Shown here in pieces: positions 7,298-14,500 of a stretch of DNA of 52,908 nucleotides. The notes under the pieces are model-generated. The model was not told where the DNA came from. It saw only the letters and a list, made by a program, of their open reading frames with translations, and ran no database searches. This DNA is from Paenibacillus planticolens (GTDB taxonomy: Bacteria > Bacillota > Bacilli > Paenibacillales > NBRC-103111). Where the stretch lies: positions 1-52,908 of the forward strand of contig NZ_WHNZ01000016.1 of the NCBI RefSeq assembly GCF_013141725.1, written 5' to 3'. Both the position numbers and the translations under genes were made by a program. Numbering within the stretch: the stretch's first letter is position 1; every line of letters starts with the position of its first letter.

Positions 7298-8014
7298 TTG
7301 AATACATCCAATAAAGAAACGCCGCATATTAAACCCGGAGGAGCAGAGATTGCAGAGACGATTCTATTGCCAGGCGATCCTTTAAGAGCGAAGTTTATCG
7401 CAGAGACCTATTTGGATAATGTTGTCCAGTTCAATGAAGTCCGCGGTATGCTGGGCTACACGGGAACTTTCAAAGGCAGAAAAATATCAGTGATGGGAAC
7501 TGGAATGGGAACTCCTAGCATGAGTTTGTATTCATGGGAGCTGATTCATGTATTCGGTGTAAAAAATCTCATTCGGATCGGTTCCGCAGGAGCGATTCAA
7601 GATCATTTGAACCTGTATGATATTGTTTTTGCAATGGGTTCTGCAACCGATTCCAATTATGGACATCAGTACAATCTCCCAGGTCACTATTCGATTACGG
7701 CATCGTTCGAGCTGTTGGAAAAAGCCAAGAAAATAGCGGATGCGCAAGGGCAGAAGGTTCATGTAGGCAATGTTCTCTCCAGTGACATCTTCTATAATGC
7801 AGATCCAACGGCGCTAAAGAGATGGAGTGAAATGGGCATTCTTTGCGCCGAGATGGAATCCGCAGGTCTCTATATGAACGCAGCTCATGCGGGCGTTAAC
7901 GCACTGTGCATCTTGACGATCAGTGATCATATTTTTAGACATGAATCCACGTCCCCTGAAGAGAGACAGACAGCTTTCACTAAAATGATGGAAATTGCCT
8001 TGGAACTTGCTTAA
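7298..8014 (+). CDS. deoD: Purine nucleoside phosphorylase, DeoD type
   Basis: Cleaves purine (deoxy)nucleosides with phosphate to base and (deoxy)ribose-1-phosphate in the cytoplasm. At about 238 residues it has the normal length of the hexameric DeoD class. The family motifs are present: ETILLPGDPLRAKFIAE (phosphate site), FNEVRGMLGYTGTFKG, VMGTGMGTPSMSLY, LIRIGSAGAI and CAEMESAGLY (ribose-binding Glu). The loop LTISDHIFRHESTSPEERQ carries the catalytic Asp and is shifted slightly from the usual TVSDH. TTG 7298 is preferred because AAGGGTG ends nine bases upstream; the GTG at 7286 lies inside that ribosome site. The MFS gene follows 30 bases later, so the pair likely form a nucleoside salvage or detoxification unit under the GntR protein. 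Confidence 0.9.
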   Translation: MNTSNKETPHIKPGGAEIAETILLPGDPLRAKFIAETYLDNVVQFNEVRGMLGYTGTFKGRKISVMGTGMGTPSMSLYSWELIHVFGVKNLIRIGSAGAIQDHLNLYDIVFAMGSATDSNYGHQYNLPGHYSITASFELLEKAKKIADAQGQKVHVGNVLSSDIFYNADPTALKRWSEMGILCAEMESAGLYMNAAHAGVNALCILTISDHIFRHESTSPEERQTAFTKMMEIALELA

Positions 8015-8044
8015 CCATTTAGTTTTACGAAAGGAATATGGCTA

Positions 8045-9388
8045 ATGGCTACACTAACTGAACAAACACCGCAAATTGCCCCATCCTTTCAGGCCAAAAA
8101 GGCTGTGCCTGTGATTTTGCTCTTTTTCATTTTCGCCTTAATTATCGATAACTCATTCAAGTTGGTTTCGGTAGCTATTGCCGATGATCTGGGAATATCG
8201 GCAGCCGCGGTTAGCTGGCAGGCCTCATTAGCGGGGCTTGTGATTGGCATCGGTGCAGTGATCTATGCCTCTCTGGCCGACTCTTTCAGTATTAGAAAGC
8301 TGCTGAGTGCAGGTATTATTTTAATCTGTATAGGTTCTATTATAGGGTTTATTTTTCAGCACTCTTTCCTGCTCGTTATTATTGCGCGTATGATCCAGAC
8401 AGCAGGCTTGGCCTCGGCTGAAACTTTATATGTAATCTATGTAACGAAGCATCTGCCCAAAGAGGAGCAAAAAAAGTTTTTGGGATTCAGCACAAGCAGC
8501 TATTCGCTCTCCCTTGTTATTGGCTCCGTTACGGGAGGGTACGTATCCACTTACTTAAATTGGGCAATGTTATTTTTAATCCCGCTGCTGTCCTTAATCC
8601 TCCTTCCCTTCATTCTTAAATATTTGCCGAAGGAACAATCCCGAAAGAGCCATGTTGATATCATCGGTCTGCTTCTGATTTCGGCCATTGCTACCTCAGT
8701 CATGCTGTATTTAACGAATTTCAATTGGATCTTTATTGTCATCTTCATAGTTGCGGCGGGACTATTCCTGGGCTACATCAGTAAGAGTACGAAGTCGTTC
8801 ATTGGGATTTCCTTTTTTCAAAATAAACGGTTTGCAGCCATTCTTGCCATCGCCTTTGTGATTTATTCCGTTCAACTGGGCTACATCTTTATTTTCCCAT
8901 TCCTGCTTCAGAAGATGTATGGTCTTCAGCTCGACACGATCTCACTACTGCTGATTCCAGGTTATCTAACGGCCGTACTAGTTGGAGCGCTATCAGGAAA
9001 AATTGCAAAAGTATTGACCAATAAGCAAGCGGTTTCCGTTGCTATGGTTATTATCGCATGCAGCCTGGCTTTGCCCGGACTTATTGGAAGCTCAATTGTT
9101 GTATATGTTCTCTCCATGCTGCTGTTCTCGGGGGCATTCGCCTTCATGTACGCACCTATGCTCGATTCCTGTATAAGCTCTATTCCTGTAGAAAAAACAG
9201 GAACAGCCATTGGATTCTACAACTTGGTGTTGAATGTGGCCGTTTCGATAGGCATCACCTATACCGCGTCTTTGATGGATGTAGTATCTTATGGAAAAGT
9301 GTTATGGATCCTTTTTATTATTACCTTGTTCGCTCTATTGATGTACGGGTTGCTTGTAGGCCGACTCACTGAGCCCAAATCAAGATAA
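8045..9388 (+). CDS. MFS transporter, 14-segment DHA2-like
   Basis: A 447-residue polytopic membrane protein with about 13-14 hydrophobic segments from residue ~20 to the end. The MFS A-loop is recognisable as GAVIYASLADSFSIRKLL between segments 2 and 3. ARMIQTAGLASAE and GSVTGGYVSTYLNW resemble motifs B and C of drug/H+ antiporters of the Tet(L)/DHA2 group. The ribosome site AAAGGA precedes ATG 8045. It is translated right behind deoD and ends at a bidirectional terminator. The context suggests transport of a nucleoside, a base or a nucleoside analogue, but the fold is that of drug-exporting families, so export of a purine product or antibiotic is equally possible. Confidence 0.85.
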   Translation: MATLTEQTPQIAPSFQAKKAVPVILLFFIFALIIDNSFKLVSVAIADDLGISAAAVSWQASLAGLVIGIGAVIYASLADSFSIRKLLSAGIILICIGSIIGFIFQHSFLLVIIARMIQTAGLASAETLYVIYVTKHLPKEEQKKFLGFSTSSYSLSLVIGSVTGGYVSTYLNWAMLFLIPLLSLILLPFILKYLPKEQSRKSHVDIIGLLLISAIATSVMLYLTNFNWIFIVIFIVAAGLFLGYISKSTKSFIGISFFQNKRFAAILAIAFVIYSVQLGYIFIFPFLLQKMYGLQLDTISLLLIPGYLTAVLVGALSGKIAKVLTNKQAVSVAMVIIACSLALPGLIGSSIVVYVLSMLLFSGAFAFMYAPMLDSCISSIPVEKTGTAIGFYNLVLNVAVSIGITYTASLMDVVSYGKVLWILFIITLFALLMYGLLVGRLTEPKSR

Positions 9389-9407
9389 CTCGTAGCTTAA
9401 AACAGAT

Positions 9408-9437
9408 AAAAACACCTCCTCTTGAAGGTGTTTTTAT
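9408..9437. terminator. Bidirectional intrinsic terminator
   Basis: AAAAACACCT pairs with AGGTGTTTTT around eight bases. It ends the deoD/MFS transcript and, from the other side, the two small minus-strand ORFs. Confidence 0.85.
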
Positions 9438-9491
9438 TTGCGTTGACGACTAAAGTGATGTTGTTCAAGAACTTCCTTCGCTATAATAGCT

Positions 9492-9620
9492 TTACTTCAA
9501 TAAAACTTCGTTAATTAAAAAATAAAAAAAGCCTGAAAAAACGAAAAGAAAGAAAATAATTGTTAATGGGAGAAGTCCATCCAATTTTTGTTCATAATTG
9601 TTTCTATGTGAATTATTCAT
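9492..9620 (-). CDS. Small single-pass membrane protein, 42 aa
   Basis: ATG 9620 is preceded by GAGGAG with nine bases between. The product begins with a polar, charged head (MNNSHRNNYEQKLDG) and is followed by one strongly hydrophobic helix (LLPLTIIFFLFVFSGFFYFLI, residues ~16-36). It starts 15 bases after the stop of another small hydrophobic ORF and ends before the bidirectional terminator at 9408. The ribosome site, the codon pattern and the tandem arrangement argue that it is real. I do not recognise the family; accessory subunits of transporters or oxidases are this size, but nothing here identifies a partner. Confidence 0.55.
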   Translation of the reverse strand: MNNSHRNNYEQKLDGLLPLTIIFFLFVFSGFFYFLINEVLLK

Positions 9621-9635
9621 TATAATTCTCCTCTA

Positions 9636-9761
9636 CTATTTACTCATATCAAGCTCATCTTTACGAATGAGAGAAGCCCCCTCTATGGCGATAACCAAAG
9701 GACTTGCTACAAGTGCACAACAAAGCAAAATAAAAGATATCGAAGCTGCCAACGGGTCCAT
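9636..9761 (-). CDS. Small hydrophobic protein, 41 aa
   Basis: The frame MDPLAASISFILLCCALVAS continues through a second hydrophobic stretch to LIRKDELDMSK: one hydrophobic helix with a charged tail. AAAGGAG lies directly before ATG 9761, so translation may instead begin at the in-frame TTG four codons in, at nine bases' spacing. It is followed 15 bases later by the 42-residue ORF, giving a two-gene micro-operon. Family unknown. The remainder of the gap to 9994 shows no further gene. Confidence 0.5.
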   Translation of the reverse strand: MDPLAASISFILLCCALVASPLVIAIEGASLIRKDELDMSK

Positions 9762-9993
9762 CTCCTTTCCTTCCACAGTCTATGACATCAACCGTAATAC
9801 TCATTAATATCATAAAATTGAAGTGAGCGAATGTAACCAACCAATCCAGCAGTTTTTTATGCCATCCACTAACCCTGCATGTTCACAGAATGCTAAATGA
9901 TAAAGGCGAAAATATCGATTATTTTTCTTAGATAAGTGGTATTATAAATTTAAAATTTGTGTCGTTTGATTGATTATTCAAGGGGAATTTAAG

Positions 9994-11430
9994 ATGTGGA
10001 AACCTGAACGCAATAATAAAAAAGCTCTTTACGAACAAATTGCCGATCATCTCGAGCAAAGAATTTCATATGGGGAGTTTCCTCCAGGCAGTTTGCTGCC
10101 CTCTGAGCGGAAACTTGCTGAACAATTTGATGTGAACCGCAGCACCGTCATTTCTGCATTCGCCGAACTCCGATCCCTTGGGATTATCGAAAGCCGTACG
10201 GGTAGCGGAACTCGGGTAAGCACATCCAAATGGGGAGCCACTCCGAAGCATACTCCAAACTGGAGTCGTTTTGCCGAAGGAGGAAACTTTCTTCCTAACC
10301 TGCCCTTTTTGCGAAGGATTCGCGAAGCGTTAGCTCAAAATCCATCACTGATTGATTTTGCGAGCCCTGAATTATCTGCTGATTTAGCACCCACAGATGA
10401 AATAGCTACATTAATGAGTAGAAACGCATATACGTCCTATATGGGTTACGATAACCCTCAAGGTTCGACTCTATTAAGAGAAGCTTTAGTAGAATTTCTG
10501 AACAATTATCGAAGCATTCGGACAACGGAATCCTCCATTCTTATTACATCGGGATCCCAGCAATCGTTATATTTGATCACGCAATGTCTGCTGTCACCTG
10601 GAGATGCCGTTGCTATTGAAGATCCTTCCTATTGCTATTCGCTGCCTATGTTTCAATCAGCTGGTCTTCGTTTGTTCCGCCTACCGGTCGACAATCATGG
10701 CATACAGCCAGAAGATATTCGTACTTTATATAAAAAACATCGAATTAAGATGGTGTTCTTGAATCCGAACTACCAGAACCCGACGGGAACGGTACTAAGT
10801 ATTGAAAGGCGCAAACGTCTTCTTGATATCATTAGTGAATTAGGACTTCCGGTTGTGGAAGATGATCCCTATAGCTTAACTTCTTATGAGGGCGTTCCTC
10901 CTTTACCGCTCAAATCCATGGATACGATGGGTTCAATTCTATATATCGGCTCATTCTCCAAGATCGCAGCCTCCGGCTTACGGATAGGATGGATGGTAGC
11001 GCCTCGTTCCATTGTGGAGCGACTAGCCGATGCTAGGCAACAGATGGATTTTGGATTAAGCATCATTCCACAGCTAGTAGCGGGACAATTTTTACAATCA
11101 TCTTATTTGGATCCCCATTTGGAGCGATTGCGTATCCAACTTCAATTTAAACGGGATTTACTCATCGAATCCCTGGAGAAGGAGCTTTCAGGTCTGATTG
11201 AGTACGCCGCGCCAGAAGGGGGATTGCATTTCTGGTGCAAATTGATCCCGAATATTCCTGACGCTAAATTGTTGGAAGAATCCATTAAGAAAGGAATTAT
11301 TTTTGTACCCGGGAGTGTGTATGGTTCTGACCCGGGTTACGTGCGGTTTACATTCGCCAGAACGAAGCCGGAGGATATTGGACTGGGGATAGCCCGATTT
11401 GCTAGAGCAATACGTGAGTTGATTGAATGA
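9994..11430 (+). CDS. MocR/PdxR-type GntR-aminotransferase regulator
   Basis: A 478-residue fusion of an N-terminal GntR winged helix (residues ~10-75: ALYEQIADHLEQRISYGEFPPGSLLPSERKLAEQF, then VNRSTVISAF) with a fold-type I PLP aminotransferase domain (residues ~110-475). The PLP-site residues are visible: GSQQSLYLI, EDPSYCYSL, FLNPNYQNPTGTV, VVEDDPYS and the Schiff-base lysine in GSFSKIAASGLRIGW. ATG 9994 is preceded by AAGGGG with eight bases between. MocR proteins sense PLP, GABA or amino acids and often control a divergent target. Here the upstream neighbours are two small membrane ORFs pointing away, so they are the closest candidate targets. No pyridoxal-synthesis or GABA gene is nearby. 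Confidence 0.88.
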   Translation: MWKPERNNKKALYEQIADHLEQRISYGEFPPGSLLPSERKLAEQFDVNRSTVISAFAELRSLGIIESRTGSGTRVSTSKWGATPKHTPNWSRFAEGGNFLPNLPFLRRIREALAQNPSLIDFASPELSADLAPTDEIATLMSRNAYTSYMGYDNPQGSTLLREALVEFLNNYRSIRTTESSILITSGSQQSLYLITQCLLSPGDAVAIEDPSYCYSLPMFQSAGLRLFRLPVDNHGIQPEDIRTLYKKHRIKMVFLNPNYQNPTGTVLSIERRKRLLDIISELGLPVVEDDPYSLTSYEGVPPLPLKSMDTMGSILYIGSFSKIAASGLRIGWMVAPRSIVERLADARQQMDFGLSIIPQLVAGQFLQSSYLDPHLERLRIQLQFKRDLLIESLEKELSGLIEYAAPEGGLHFWCKLIPNIPDAKLLEESIKKGIIFVPGSVYGSDPGYVRFTFARTKPEDIGLGIARFARAIRELIE

Positions 11431-11481
11431 AGGCTTTTAGCTAAATAAGGACTGCCGGTAACCGACACTCCGCAAAATAAA

Positions 11482-11522
11482 GTGCCCCGCACGACCGAAT
11501 CCTCATTCGTCATGCGGGGCAC
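11482..11522. terminator. Shared terminator between converging genes
   Basis: GTGCCCCGCA pairs with TGCGGGGCAC, with an additional inner CGAAT stem. On the minus strand it is followed by ACTTTATTTT and serves the GH43 gene; on the plus strand it follows the MocR gene. Confidence 0.8.
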
Positions 11523-11534
11523 TCTCTATGATTT

Positions 11535-14500
11535 CTAACCTAAAATCAGTCTTGCCACGGCTGCGAGGTCCTCAATATCCACCTTGCCGTCATGGTTGAT
11601 GTCTGCACTCCGGTACTTCGCCCAGTCAGGGTCGGCCGAAGTTTTGCCATACGCGGCGGCAATGATACCCAGGTCGCCAACCGATACTTTACCGTCGCTG
11701 TTTACATCGCCCGGCACCCCAGGCGCAACAATGCTCACGCTGTAAGATGTTCCGGTTACAGGCTGTTCGACACCCGCACCGTTAGCAATGAGTAAGTCGG
11801 TTGGGCTGACGCTCACGCTTCCGGGGAGGGTCTGACTTTTGACTTTAAAAACGAATTTGAATAAATCGGCATTAGCGTCCATTAGTCCACCGCTCACATC
11901 GGCTACCAGAAACCGGAACTTTCCTTGAGCCTGACTCGACATTCTGACGACCTCCAGCCCTTCTCGAAGCGGCTGTACGGATTCAAATTCCAATTGATCC
12001 GGATCATAAGCAAGCGTGATGTCATGGGCATATATGCTGTCCGCCACCCCGCTTAAACGGTAGGTCAGATCTATGGATTGCCCAGGGTATGCCGTCGCAG
12101 CGCCGCTTAGTGTTGCCGTAGGAACGGTCCCATGGCCCGGTAAATAAACCGGCGTTGATATGCCCCCCAGGGTAGGCACTACGGGCTTGATCGTGCCATC
12201 GGCGTTGAACTCCAGCTTGTCTATGCAGACTTCCCGATGGTAGCCGTCTTTTCCGTCCGGAATGGCCATTCTGTGATAGACAATGTAGTATTCGTCCTTA
12301 TCCGGTATCTTAATGACGGAGCTGTGTCCCGTTCCTCTGATGCCAAGAGACAGATCCTTTTGAAGAATAATTCCTTTGCCTGTGAAAGGACCTGTTGGTG
12401 AAGATCCGGTAGCATAAACGACTTGGTAATTTTCGCTGCCGGTATCATTTTTGGACCACATCAAGTAGTAGATGCCATTGCGCTTGATCATAAATTCGCC
12501 TTCGTGGAAAGAGTCCCCGCTGATCGAGAGGGTCTGAGCCTTGCCATTCAGGGAAATCATGTCGTCATTCAATTTCGCTACATACCCCGGCGCTTGCCCG
12601 AAATAAATGTAATATTGCCCGTCGTCATCCTTGAACACCGCAGGATCAATCATTTGTCCGCTGTAGTCACCGGCTTTGATCAATGCTTTGCCAAGAGCAT
12701 CCTTGAAGGGACCTGCCGGCGAGGTCGACGTTGCAACACCTATGCTCTTGTTTGCACAATAGTAGAAATAATAGATGCCGTTCTTTTCGGCAATGGCCGG
12801 AGCCCATGCATACTTGCCGGCGCCGTCCCAGTTCTCGTCGGTCTGCAGATCGAAGACGATCCCCTCATCCTTCCAATCGATAAGATTATCGGAAGAGAAA
12901 GCCTTAAAGGAAGTGCCCGCCCAGCCCGAATATCCATCCGTAGTAGGATAAATATAAAATTTGTTGCCAAATACAGCCACTTCAGGGTCTGCATATAGGC
13001 CTGGAAGAACCGGATTGTTGGCAATGACAGCCGCAACCGTCCATTTCTGGGTTTTCCCGTCCTTGCCTGTCACCGTATACGTAATGGGATTGGTGAGATC
13101 CTGCACCGAGCCTGATGCCGGACTGATTGTCGCTCCGCTCGACAAGGTAAATTCCGGTGCGATGCTTTGGATTTTGCCTCCGGGTTTTAAGGCCAGCGTT
13201 ACCTTCGAGGTTGCGCTATCGATAATGGCATCGTATTTGAGCCCGGACGCAGTGGCCTTGATGATGCTGGTCGTAGGCAGCAGCGGACCTGCCAGATCCG
13301 CCACTTGATCGGCGCTAAGCGCCCTGTCGTAGATGCGGAAGTCGTCAATTTCTCCTGCAAAATACGGATCGGCGGAATAGAACGACTTGCCGATATATCC
13401 GGAATAATCCTTGCTTGCATCATATAAATCGGATGGCTTAATGGTAACATTCGTATTGGTTGCTACAGGAATTCCGTCTACATACATGGTTCCCGTATGG
13501 TTATCCGAGTCGATGACAAGCGCAACATGCTTCCACGTATTTCCTGTTAATCCCGCGGATGCCGTGAGCTTTTCCTCAGTGGTATATCCATAATTTGAAG
13601 AAGTCCCTTTGTAATTGGTGATGGCCGAATACAGCAGACCGGATCCGTTGTATGGAGATGTAAATATATATTTGTTGGAATTTATTCCAAGCGCATACAA
13701 CCATTGATTTACGGTCGCGGAGCTGTTCCATTTCACGTAGGAAGCTATCGTCATATTATTGGTACCGTTTAATACTCCGTTAGGTATTTTCACATAGGGA
13801 GCTGTTGTCGATGTGGAGGCTCCGCCGCTCATTTTGAAGGAGCCTCCGCTCATGCCCGTACCCCATGCTGGAGTGTTCACGTAAGCACCGTTATACCCGT
13901 TGCCTGAAGAATCCGCCGCGATGCTTCCACTGACCTCATCAAACTTATACCATAGTTTCAAGCCTTCAACTTTAGGTGTGGTTACGGTAACCACGCATAC
14001 GGCGGTTTTTCCGCCATCCGCTGTCGTTGCCGTAATCACCGCGCTTCCTTCAGACGCTCCGGTGATCGTTACGCTTGTGGTTCCGGTTTGTGCATCGTAG
14101 ACAGGATTGGATAAGGTCACTGCCGCGCTGTTTGAAGCAAAGGTGACTGCCTTGTTGCTTGCATAGCTTGGGACGATTGTGGCAACCAGTGTATCGTTCT
14201 TCCCTACCTCCAGTACGGAAGCTGATTTATTCAGCGACACTCCGGTTACCGCTCCTCCCCCTTCACCGGCGATTTCCGACGCCGTCAATGCGCGGTTGTA
14301 CACTTTTATGTTATCGAAATTGCCCTTAAAGTAAGCATCTGCCGAATAGAACGATTTCCCCAAATATGCCAGTACATCTTTGCCCAAATACGATATCGGC
14401 ACGTTAAGATTGTTGTTTTGCGCAAACAGAACACCATCTTTATACATGGTCATCGTCGTAGGCGTCATCACGAGCTTAATGTTCATCCACTTATTAGCGA

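Noticed and set aside
9598..9807. 69-codon plus-strand frame
   Set aside because: It is antisense to the two small minus-strand ORFs, which have ribosome sites and a hydrophobic-helix pattern; this frame has neither.
12423..12998. Long plus-strand open frame opposite the GH43 gene
   Set aside because: It lies wholly inside the 11535-17159 gene, has no ribosome site and its composition is that of an antisense shadow; the minus-strand frame carries clear GH43 motifs.
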